A stretch of 7,519 nucleotides of DNA from NCBI GenBank assembly GCA_051009015.1, contig JBPCWZ010000003.1, positions 1 through 7,519 on the forward strand, read 5' to 3'. Of the stretch, positions 1 to 4,763 are shown piece after piece. How positions within the stretch are numbered: position 1 is the first letter of the stretch; each line of letters begins with the position of its first letter. Both the position numbers and the translations under genes were made by a program. Below the pieces are notes generated by a model. The model was not told where the DNA came from. It searched no databases and saw nothing but the letters and a program-made list of their open reading frames with translations. The DNA comes from JAHRAH01 sp051009015. Lineage in GTDB: Bacteria > Pseudomonadota > Gammaproteobacteria > Tethybacterales > Persebacteraceae.

Positions 1-474
1 GCAAACAAAAACGCCTTTTCCGGCGGCGAGGGAATCGGCTTTTATGACAAAAGGCGGGCGGCGGGCGGCGCACCATTTTGCTACTTGCGCGGCATCTTCG
101 CACACGGCAAAAGGCAGTGTCGGAATGTCGTTTGCGCGCATCAGGGTTTTGGCGTATATCTTGGAATATTCTATCCGTGCGGCTTTTTGCGAAGGACCAA
201 AAACCGCCAAACCTTCGGCGCGCAAAACATCCGCCGCCCCTTCGGCAAGCGGCGCTTCGGGACCGATGATAACAAGGGCGATATCCCGCTTGCGGCAAAA
301 GGCGGCAAGGGCATAATAATCGCCGCCGTCAATCATTTCCGGCATTGCAAACGCCTCGCAACCGGCGCCGCCCGCAGTCATAAAAACATCGGCAACAAGC
401 GGCGAGCGCATCATCGCAACCGCCAAAGCATGCTCCCGCCCCCCCCCGCCAATTATCAAAACTGCCGAAGTCAT
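1..474 (-). CDS. purD: phosphoribosylamine-glycine ligase (GAR synthetase), N-terminal part
   Basis: Second step of de novo purine synthesis: ATP-dependent ligation of glycine to 5-phosphoribosylamine in the cytoplasm. Only the first 158 residues lie in the window; the gene continues past base 1 (the full enzyme is usually about 430 residues). Seen: the N-domain motif IGGGGREHAL (8-17), VIIGPEAPLAEG (68-79), VFGPSQKAARIEYSK (91-105), and the start of the ATP-grasp domain with FVIKADSLAAGKGV (142-155). The order and spacing match E. coli PurD. The start ATG overlaps the stop of the upstream 55-residue ORF by 4 nt (ATGA), so translation is probably coupled to it. Odd points: the GGGG of the first motif is encoded by a run of nine Gs, and the usual PGNAGT segment reads AGGAGC here. 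In pseudomonads purD directly follows purH; here more than 1 kb separates them. Identification is very secure. Confidence 0.97.
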   Translation of the reverse strand, partial: MTSAVLIIGGGGREHALAVAMMRSPLVADVFMTAGGAGCEAFAMPEMIDGGDYYALAAFCRKRDIALVIIGPEAPLAEGAADVLRAEGLAVFGPSQKAARIEYSKIYAKTLMRANDIPTLPFAVCEDAAQVAKWCAARRPPFVIKADSLAAGKGVFVC

Positions 475-638
475 CGCCTGCCCCTGCCTTTTCTTTCCTT
501 CCCCAAAAGCAGGCCAACATAAATGACAACAATGACAACAAGAAAAAGCACCAACGCAATAACCGGCAGCGACACGCCGAAATTCGCGCTGAAACTCGAT
601 AATAATATCGGTCCCATGTCGGGGGGTGTAAGTGTCAT
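471..638 (-). CDS. small single-pass membrane protein, 55 residues, coupled to purD
   Basis: I do not recognise a family. The reading frame encodes 55 residues. A polar/hydrophobic N-terminus (MTLTPPDMGPILLSS) is followed by one strongly hydrophobic segment, about residues 23-45, rich in Val, Leu and Ile, and then a short basic tail (GKERKGRGRR). By the positive-inside rule the tail should be cytoplasmic and the N-terminus outside. Three things support a real gene: a perfect AGGAGG Shine-Dalgarno 9 nt before the ATG, an ATGA overlap of its stop with the purD start, and the coherent membrane-segment-plus-basic-tail design. The frame lies in the purH-purD gap, downstream of a repeat cluster, and may have been placed there together with it. 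It may act as a small membrane regulator, or simply as a leader cistron that raises purD translation. Function is unknown. Confidence 0.72.
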   Translation of the reverse strand: MTLTPPDMGPILLSSFSANFGVSLPVIALVLFLVVIVVIYVGLLLGKERKGRGRR

Positions 639-647
639 TTGATTTTT

Positions 648-653
648 CCTCCT
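648..653 (-). promoter_or_regulatory. strong Shine-Dalgarno of the 55-residue ORF
   Basis: AGGAGG on the minus strand, 9 nt upstream of the ATG at 638. It decides the start of the small membrane ORF. It is the only perfect consensus ribosome-binding site I see in this window; the other starts have weak or no purine-rich sites. Confidence 0.8.
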
Positions 654-775
654 TTGGTAATGTTGTTTGGTGTTTTGCGGCGGCTATGTCGGGCTTTGGT
701 TGCCTTTGCACGAGTCGCCGTGCCATTAGTTTAGCATTAACTCCATACCATCGCCGCAAAGCAGCGCATTCTTAA

Positions 776-857
776 AGCCCTGAAAGGGCGGAATGTTATA
801 GCACAGGGCAACGCCCTGTGAATCGGCGCAACAAATTTATCAAGCCCTGTAAGGGCG
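776..857 (+). repeat. composite palindromic repeat, copy A
   Basis: Order: 15-mer AGCCCTGAAAGGGCG (776-790), 11-nt linker ending TGTTATAG, perfect 8-bp hairpin CACAGGGC-aac-GCCCTGTG (802-820), 22-nt variable linker, 15-mer AGCCCTGTAAGGGCG (843-857). Each 15-mer is itself a short palindrome (GCCCT...AGGGC). Copy B at 927-1007 is the same element in the opposite orientation. It resembles the REP/palindromic-unit class of dispersed intergenic repeats. I see no transposase in the window. Confidence 0.85.
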
Positions 858-896
858 GCACACAACAACGGCGGCGATGATGATTCGGCGGGTTTT

Positions 897-913
897 GCCG
901 GGCTTTGCCCTGC
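897..913. repeat. additional hairpin of the repeat cluster
   Basis: GCCGGGC (897-903), ttt loop, GCCCTGC (907-913): a 7-bp stem with one mismatch and a 3-nt loop. It lies 13 nt outside the distal 15-mer of copy B. It resembles the central hairpin of copies A and B in loop size and GC content, so it is probably a degenerate or partial third unit. Confidence 0.55.
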
Positions 914-926
914 AAAAAAATGGTGT

Positions 927-1007
927 CGCCCTTACAGGGCTATATCTATAATAATGCCTTGTCACGGGGCGTTGCCCCGTGCTATAACATGTCGCCCTTA
1001 CAGGGCT
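927..1007 (-). repeat. composite palindromic repeat, copy B (inverted relative to copy A)
   Basis: On the minus strand the order is the same as in copy A: AGCCCTGTAAGGGCG (1007-993), 11-nt linker ending TGTTATAG, hairpin CACGGGGC-aac-GCCCCGTG (981-963), 21-nt variable linker, AGCCCTGTAAGGGCG (941-927). Against copy A, the hairpin differs at one base in each arm, and these two bases pair with each other (A-T becomes G-C). The stem is therefore kept intact. The 15-mer at 993-1007 contains the stop codon (998-1000) of the GIY-YIG reading frame. Confidence 0.85.
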
Positions 1008-1657
1008 TTAATATCGTCATTCCCGCTCCCGCCGCCCCCCTCGTCATTGCCGCAAAAGCGGGAATCCATCGGCGAAGGGCGGATATGGCGCGAAAGGGGC
1101 GGGTTTTGCCGAAAATGGCATAACTGCCGCAACTCATTATCCGTTAACTCGTCGGCAATTCGCCTTAAAAGAGAAAAGAGGCCCGTAGAGTTCCAATGGA
1201 ACAATATAAACAGATTCGTGTCCGTAGTGTTGCGCCACTCACGGCGCAAATCATCCAATTCTTCCTTGTCGGAGAGAATTGCCGCCCTACTCCGCCCTAC
1301 AGGGCTTTGGCTGGGGATGTATATGTTATAGCCGTTGGGGGAGATGGTGTCATAGTATTTAATGGCAAACCTCTCCGCCTTCTGTAGTGCGTCCTTGCTG
1401 AATGCCACGCCAATTATGCGCCATTGGATTGACGCTGCGCCGTAATGTCTGATGGCATTGTGGAATTCAGGGCATCCGCCTTTTGCACGGCGATGCTCCA
1501 ATATCCGCGATGGGTAGTTGGCGTCCTTGCCAATATAAGAAAGACCGCACGGCAATGTACCAGCGTAAACAACTCCACAAAAAGCCCGCCCCGCCGCCAC
1601 GGTTGCCACCATATCAGGCAGTGGATTGGGTGAAATGTATTTTATGGTGGCAACCAT
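998..1657 (-). CDS. GIY-YIG domain endonuclease with repeat-derived C-terminus
   Basis: Predicted GIY-YIG nuclease, 219 residues from the ATG at 1657; a second in-frame ATG at 1612 would give 204. Seen: GVVY (28-31) and SYIG (40-43) as the paired GIY/YIG strands, then R51 and H55 (the Arg helix), E95 in LQKAERFAIKYYD, and N111 in NGYN. These match the catalytic Tyr, Arg, Glu and Asn positions of the family, so the domain looks intact. Residues 112-180 are unassigned and partly helical. Two segments look repeat-encoded: SPVGRSR (118-124) from a solo palindromic element, and the end (about 196-219) from a CGTCATTCCCGC-type repeat plus the stop codon inside a 15-mer. The gene starts 14 nt after the purH stop, so it is probably read from the purH transcript; no Shine-Dalgarno is visible. 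Codon choice looks less GCC-biased than in its neighbours, suggesting transfer. It could be a homing or mobile endonuclease, or a decaying gene. Confidence 0.8.
   Translation of the reverse strand: MVATIKYISPNPLPDMVATVAAGRAFCGVVYAGTLPCGLSYIGKDANYPSRILEHRRAKGGCPEFHNAIRHYGAASIQWRIIGVAFSKDALQKAERFAIKYYDTISPNGYNIYIPSQSPVGRSRAAILSDKEELDDLRREWRNTTDTNLFILFHWNSTGLFSLLRRIADELTDNELRQLCHFRQNPPLSRHIRPSPMDSRFCGNDEGGGGSGNDDIKAL
1015..1069 (+). repeat. CGTCATTCCCGC-type inverted repeat element
   Basis: Two copies of a CGTCATT(C/G)CCGC start occur, at 1015-1026 and 1042-1053. The second continues as ATTGCCGC-aaaa-GCGGGAAT (1046-1065), an 8-bp stem with one mismatch, followed by CCAT. This fits the widespread proteobacterial repeat of form ATTCCC-N8-GGGAAT (called dRS3 in Neisseria), with one substitution. 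Read on the minus strand it gives the typical translated-repeat peptide MDSRFCGND, which here forms the C-terminus of the GIY-YIG frame. Confidence 0.7.
1293..1306 (-). repeat. solo palindromic element inside the GIY-YIG coding sequence
   Basis: Plus-strand CGCCCTACAGGGCT is the 15-mer of the nearby composite repeat with one base deleted. It is preceded by a partial duplication: CCGCCCTAC occurs at 1282-1290 and again at 1292-1300. It stays in frame and encodes part of SPVGRSR, directly after the end of the GIY-YIG core. Confidence 0.55.
1601..1655 (-). repeat. 13-bp perfect inverted repeat over the GIY-YIG start region
   Basis: GGTTGCCACCATA (1601-1613) and its exact reverse complement (1643-1655) flank a 29-nt loop. 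On the minus-strand transcript one arm begins at the last base of the first candidate ATG (1657-1655), and the other arm contains the second candidate ATG (1612-1610). Because the arm is nearly self-palindromic, both arms also encode MVAT in the same frame (residues 1-4 and 16-19). It could be an RNA hairpin controlling translation start, or a small duplication. Confidence 0.65.
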
Positions 1658-1671
1658 AGCCACAAGTTCTA

Positions 1672-3186
1672 TTAATGCCGGAAATGGCGGTTTTCGGCGA
1701 AAACCAAAGCGATGCCGAGTTTGTCCGCCGCTTTTATTATGTCGGCGTCTTTTTTGCTGCCGTGCGGCTGGATGATGGCGGTTATTCCCGCTTTTGCCAA
1801 CTCTTCCACCGCATCGGGAAATGGAAAAAAGCCGTCCGATGCGGCAACGGCATCTTGCGTTTTGTGTTTTGCCAAACCCGCCTTCCATATCGCTATGCGC
1901 GCCGAATCCAAACGGCTCATCTGCCCGGCTCCTATGCCGATGGTCGCGCCGTCTTTGGCGAGGACTATGGCATTGGACTTTACCCGCGCCGCAACACGCC
2001 ATGCAAATGACAAATCGCGCATTTGTGATTCCGATGGATGCTTGTTTGACACTATCTTTTGCCGCCGCCCGTGCACAACCGCATCCGGCGTTTGCGCCAA
2101 AAACAAGTTTCCGGCATTTCGCACTTCAAAGCCCAAACCGCCGCGCCCGTCCGGCGGCAGCAACAAACGCAAGCGGGGGGATTGCGCCAATATGCGCTTT
2201 GCCTCCGATGATACCTGCGGGGCGATGACCGCTTCCAAAAACATTCCGGCAAATACTTCGGCGACATCTTCCTCCAAAGTTTGGTTTATGGCGACAACGC
2301 CGCCAAAAGCCGATATCCCGTCGCATTGACGGGCGCGGACAAATGCATCTTTTATCGTCTCCGCCACCGCCGCCCCGCACGGGTTGCCGTGCTTCACAAT
2401 CGCCGCCGCCGGGCGCGAAAACAACTGCGCAGTGCCGCTCGCCGCTTGGGCATCCAGCAAGTTATTATACGAAAGCGGGGGACCTTGCAACTGACCATAA
2501 CCGCCCGCCGCCCCCGCCGGAAGATAACATGCGGCGCGCTGATGCGGGTTTTCGCCGTATGCCAAATCCATCTGCTTGCGAACATGCAAAAAACTGTCGG
2601 ACGGAAACAAACTATCGCCGCCGCCGGAAAAATAGTTGGCAATCGCCGCATCCAAATGCGCCACGGCGACAAATGCCTTCGCCGCCAAACGGCGTGCGGT
2701 TTGCGCCGGTATGTTGCCTTTGTGCTTTTGCAAATCGCCGATGAATGACGGGTAATCCTGCGGCGATACCAATACCGCCGTATCCGAGTGGTTTTTTGCC
2801 GCCGCCCGCGCCATTGCGGGTCCGCCGATGTCTATGTTTTCAATAATGGCGCTTTCGTCCGCGCTTTCGGCGATGGTCTTTTCAAAGGGGTAGAAATTGA
2901 CAACGACCAAATCTATCTTCGGCACACCGCGCTTTTTCAACTCTTCGCCGTGTTCGGCTGTCGCCAGAATGCCCGCGTGTATGTGCGGATGCAAAGTTTT
3001 GACGCGCCCGCCGAGCATGTCGTCAAAGCCGGTTAGTTCTGCTGTGTCTGTCACCCGCGCGCCGCTGTCGCGCAAAAACTTCGCCGTGCCGCCGGTGGAA
3101 TATAAGTTTGCGCCCGATAATGCCTTTGCCAAATCCGCCAGGCCGGTTTTGTCCGATACGCTAATGAGCGCGTTGCGGATTTTCAT
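1672..3186 (-). CDS. purH: bifunctional AICAR transformylase / IMP cyclohydrolase
   Basis: Last two steps of de novo IMP synthesis: AICAR is formylated from 10-formyl-THF and cyclised to IMP. It has 504 residues, slightly shorter than E. coli PurH (529). N-terminal MGS-like cyclohydrolase domain, about 1-145: SVSDKTG (9-15), YSTGGTAK (29-36), MLGGRVKTLHPHIHAGIL (57-74), VVVNFYPF (94-101), NIDIGGPAM (117-125). Transformylase domain: YGENPHQ (210-216), GPPLSYNN (235-242), and catalytic KHGNPCG with K265 and H266. Then ISAFGGV (291-297), KSNAIVL (403-409), and the canonical C-terminus ENRHFRH (498-504). All key motifs are present, so it should be functional. Its ATG overlaps the fis stop by 4 nt (ATGA), consistent with the fis-purH order known in gammaproteobacteria. 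No Shine-Dalgarno is needed if translation is coupled. Confidence 0.98.
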   Translation of the reverse strand: MKIRNALISVSDKTGLADLAKALSGANLYSTGGTAKFLRDSGARVTDTAELTGFDDMLGGRVKTLHPHIHAGILATAEHGEELKKRGVPKIDLVVVNFYPFEKTIAESADESAIIENIDIGGPAMARAAAKNHSDTAVLVSPQDYPSFIGDLQKHKGNIPAQTARRLAAKAFVAVAHLDAAIANYFSGGGDSLFPSDSFLHVRKQMDLAYGENPHQRAACYLPAGAAGGYGQLQGPPLSYNNLLDAQAASGTAQLFSRPAAAIVKHGNPCGAAVAETIKDAFVRARQCDGISAFGGVVAINQTLEEDVAEVFAGMFLEAVIAPQVSSEAKRILAQSPRLRLLLPPDGRGGLGFEVRNAGNLFLAQTPDAVVHGRRQKIVSNKHPSESQMRDLSFAWRVAARVKSNAIVLAKDGATIGIGAGQMSRLDSARIAIWKAGLAKHKTQDAVAASDGFFPFPDAVEELAKAGITAIIQPHGSKKDADIIKAADKLGIALVFAENRHFRH

Positions 3187-3500
3187 CGTTTTGCCGCCGC
3201 CGTCTTTGTCGCTTTTGCCGTCTTTGCCGCCGCCGGTTTGTTGTCGTTGCCGTTGCCGTTGCCGGTTTTGCGCGCCAAAGTCGTGCGGCTGATGCCGAGC
3301 ATCTTTGCCGCTTTGGAGCGGTTGCCGCCGCAGTGACTTATGGCAAAACGAAAAAGTTCCTCTTCCACCGCCGACATTGCCATTTCGTAAAGGCGGCAGG
3401 GTTGTTCGCCATCCAGTTGGCGCACATAGTTTCGCAATGCCTTGGAAAAGGCATCGGTCATCGCCGTGTGCATTATTTTGTTATCCGCCGGCTTGTCCAT
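3183..3500 (-). CDS. fis: Fis-family nucleoid DNA-binding protein with Lys/Ala-rich tail
   Basis: Homodimeric DNA-bending nucleoid protein and growth-phase transcription regulator. It has 105 residues (E. coli Fis 98). The core matches the family: ALRNYVRQLDG (21-31, like KALKNYFAQLNG), LYEMAMSAVEEELF (37-50), then the helix-turn-helix GGNRSKAAKMLGISRTTLARKT (about 58-79). The usual ending KKLKKYG is missing. From residue 80 there is instead a low-complexity tail: three Gly-Asn pairs, then a stretch of about 18 residues almost entirely Lys, Ala and Thr. Such a tail recalls histone-H1-like or AlgP-like basic tails and could add non-specific DNA binding. The start is uncertain: ATG at 3500 follows the protease stop by 23 nt with only a weak GGAAAAAGA upstream. 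Met10 and Met14 are alternatives. The stop overlaps the purH ATG (ATGA). Confidence 0.92.
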   Translation of the reverse strand: MDKPADNKIMHTAMTDAFSKALRNYVRQLDGEQPCRLYEMAMSAVEEELFRFAISHCGGNRSKAAKMLGISRTTLARKTGNGNGNDNKPAAAKTAKATKTAAAKR

Positions 3501-3523
3501 ACTATTGGCGTCTTTTTCCGTTG

Positions 3524-4114
3524 TTATTGTTGCGGCACGGAAAGGCGCAACTCGCCGTCTTGTTGCGATATTCTGCCGGAGAAGGAGGATTTTATCCCGC
3601 CGCCTTTTTGCGACAAGTTTAATCTGCCCAGCGCATTCATCCCCAGTAATATCGCATCGCCGTCCATATTCGGCAGGATAGCCCCGCGCAAACCGGTGAG
3701 GGAGATATTGCCGATGGTAATGTTTTCAATGGTAGTTTGGCGCACTTGCGCGATGCCGTTGGCGGTATTGACATGCGTGGTATCTCCGGCGACAAGCCCG
3801 ATATTGTCGGCAACCGCCTGCGGCACCGCTATTTGCGTAGCGCCGGTATCCAGCAAAAATAACACGCGGCTGCCGTTCATCGTCCCTTCGGCATAATAAT
3901 GCCCGAAGGCATTTGCCCGCAAAATAATCTCGCCATCGCCCTGCCCCGCCAAAACTTCGGCGCTGTTGGGGTTTTGGCGCTCGTCAAGCGCGCCGCCGAA
4001 AAAAGCCGTAACAAGCAAAAGCGCCGCCGTCCAGCCAATTGCTATCATCAACCATCCGCCGCGCCGTCTTTGGCTTTTGGCGTCGTCGCCGGTTTTGACG
4101 CCGGTGGCGGTCAT
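3524..4114 (-). CDS. membrane-anchored retropepsin-like aspartic protease (clan AA, TIGR02281-like)
   Basis: Predicted retroviral-type aspartic protease of the bacterial single-domain class, 196 residues. Seen: a basic cytoplasmic N-terminus (KSQRRRGG), one transmembrane segment (about 21-40), a linker, then the protease fold. That fold has HYYAEGTMNGSRVLFLLDTGAT (72-93) with catalytic D89 in DTGAT, TANG (117-120) in the flap region, ITIGNISLTGLRGAILPNMDGDAILLGMNALGRLNL (about 132-167), and a terminal strand GELRLSV (187-193). Only one DTG is present, so activity requires a dimer. The topology puts the catalytic domain in the periplasm. Its ATG overlaps the orn stop by 4 nt (ATGA), so the two are probably co-translated. 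The substrate of this family is not established, and the placement between orn and fis gives no clear hint. Confidence 0.9.
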   Translation of the reverse strand: MTATGVKTGDDAKSQRRRGGWLMIAIGWTAALLLVTAFFGGALDERQNPNSAEVLAGQGDGEIILRANAFGHYYAEGTMNGSRVLFLLDTGATQIAVPQAVADNIGLVAGDTTHVNTANGIAQVRQTTIENITIGNISLTGLRGAILPNMDGDAILLGMNALGRLNLSQKGGGIKSSFSGRISQQDGELRLSVPQQ

Positions 4115-4710
4115 TGCGTTTTTAGCAGATGCTCGGTGTAATAGCGCATCTCGCGAATGGAATCGCGAGTGTCTTCAAGGGCGCGATGGACATGGGCGTT
4201 TTTGAACTGCTCAACCGCCCGGGCGATATCGGGGCGGTAGAGTTGCGCGAATATCTTCAACACGCTGGCGTCAAAATTGCGGTAGTGAAAAAACGCCTCC
4301 GCTTCCGGCATGTGCACAGCCATAAAACGCCGGTCCTGGCAAATGCTGTTGCCGCAAATGGGCGATTGGTTCGGCGCCGTGTGTGCGCGCATAAAGGCGA
4401 GCACTTTGCGCTCAACATCGCGCACATCCATAATGGAGTTCAGGCATCGCTCGGTCAGCCCCGAGTTGCCGTGTGTGCGGCGGTTCCAATTGTCCATCGC
4501 ATCCAGCACTTCCTTCGGCTGGCGCACCGCCCATGAGTCGGATTCGGCGATGATGCGAAAGTCGCCATCGGTAATAATGAAAGCGGCTTCCATAATGCGG
4601 TCGCGCTCGGGCGAGAGTCCGGTCATTTCCAAATCGCACCAGATAAGGCGGGTCTCGGCGCGCAGGCGGCGCAGGGGCGAAGCGGGTGAAGTGTTGTCGG
4701 GAGTTGTCAT
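4111..4710 (-). CDS. orn: oligoribonuclease (3'-5' exonuclease, DEDDh)
   Basis: Degrades 2-5-nt RNAs, including pGpG from c-di-GMP turnover, to mononucleotides; a cytoplasmic homodimer. It has 199 residues against 181 in E. coli. The extra length is a roughly 17-residue Ser/Thr/Arg-rich N-terminus before RLIWCDLEMTGL. Catalytic set: D26 and E28 (IWCDLEMTGL), D126 (ICGNSICQDRRF), H175 and D180 (HRALEDTRDSI). Also WNRRTHGNSGL (75-85) and FHYRNFD (141-147) as in the family. It leads the leftward gene run. A perfect TATAAT lies about 9 nt before the ATG, so at this start the mRNA would have almost no leader, and no Shine-Dalgarno is present. Start further inside the frame is possible, but I see no Met before the catalytic strand. 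Confidence 0.97.
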   Translation of the reverse strand: MTTPDNTSPASPLRRLRAETRLIWCDLEMTGLSPERDRIMEAAFIITDGDFRIIAESDSWAVRQPKEVLDAMDNWNRRTHGNSGLTERCLNSIMDVRDVERKVLAFMRAHTAPNQSPICGNSICQDRRFMAVHMPEAEAFFHYRNFDASVLKIFAQLYRPDIARAVEQFKNAHVHRALEDTRDSIREMRYYTEHLLKTQ

Positions 4711-4734
4711 GGTCGGCTAATTATATGTGATAAT
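4704..4734 (+). promoter_or_regulatory. candidate sigma-70-type promoter for thrB-dcd
   Basis: TTGTCA (4704-4709) and an extended -10 TG-T-GATAAT (4726-4734), with 19 nt between the hexamers. This is long, but tolerable with an extended -10. Predicted transcription start is near 4741, giving a leader of about 23 nt to the thrB ATG at 4764. Inferred from sequence only. Confidence 0.5.
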
Positions 4735-4735
4735 T
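4719..4735. promoter_or_regulatory. palindrome shared by both divergent -10 elements
   Basis: AATTAT-atgtg-ATAATT: a perfect 6-bp inverted repeat with a 5-nt centre. It covers the -10 boxes of both divergent promoters. It may be a regulator site or simply the result of back-to-back -10 elements; only one polymerase could bind at a time. Confidence 0.45.
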
Positions 4736-4749
4736 GGCGGCAAAACCAA
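4720..4749 (-). promoter_or_regulatory. candidate promoter for orn-protease-fis-purH
   Basis: Minus-strand TATAAT (4725-4720), perfect consensus, with a poor -35 TTGGTT (4749-4744) 18 nt upstream. Transcription would start near 4713, only about 3 nt before the orn ATG at 4710. That implies a leaderless or nearly leaderless orn message. Confidence 0.5.
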
Positions 4750-4763
4750 AAGCGGCGAAAATA

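Larger units (their letters stand above)
639..997. other. 359-bp gene-free region upstream of the small ORF, with a palindromic repeat cluster
   Basis: I see no convincing protein-coding frame here. Bases 776-1007 hold two inverted copies of a composite palindromic repeat and an extra hairpin, listed separately. Bases 654-775 should contain the leader of the small ORF/purD transcript, if it has its own promoter. I find no clear -35/-10 pair; the most AT-rich patch is around 727-745. A weak 5-bp inverted repeat (GCACG/CGTGC) lies at 708-723. Short frames read through this region are translated repeats. Confidence 0.7.

Noticed and set aside
85..522. Plus-strand 145-codon open frame
   Set aside because: It is antisense to purD and the small membrane ORF, both of which have clear family or start-site support; the translation has no recognisable pattern.
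654..775. Promoter for the small ORF and purD
   Set aside because: No -35/-10 pair with reasonable match and spacing was found; TAAACT near 731 lacks a matching -35. Transcription may come from purH or from an unrecognised promoter.
776..1007. CRISPR array
   Set aside because: Only two full units in opposite orientation, 15-nt palindromes with unequal gaps, no regular spacers and no cas genes.
905..1331. Plus-strand open frames over the repeats (about 72 and 125 codons)
   Set aside because: They are translations of the palindromic repeats and of the antisense of the GIY-YIG gene. Peptides of the type SPLQG/RGVAPCY are typical translated-repeat artefacts.
1658..2002. N-terminal extension of the GIY-YIG frame into purH
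   Set aside because: The frame is open to 2002, but this part is antisense-free shadow reading of purH in another frame. The domain begins near residue 28 from the ATG at 1657.
2281..2748. Long plus-strand frames (155 and 133 codons) opposite purH
   Set aside because: They are antisense to a fully conserved purH; long shadow frames are expected in GCC-rich coding DNA.
4734..4763. Upstream TTG start for thrB
   Set aside because: It would place the start inside the -10 element and add 10 residues absent from the family; ATG 4764 gives the conserved MAVFTPV start.
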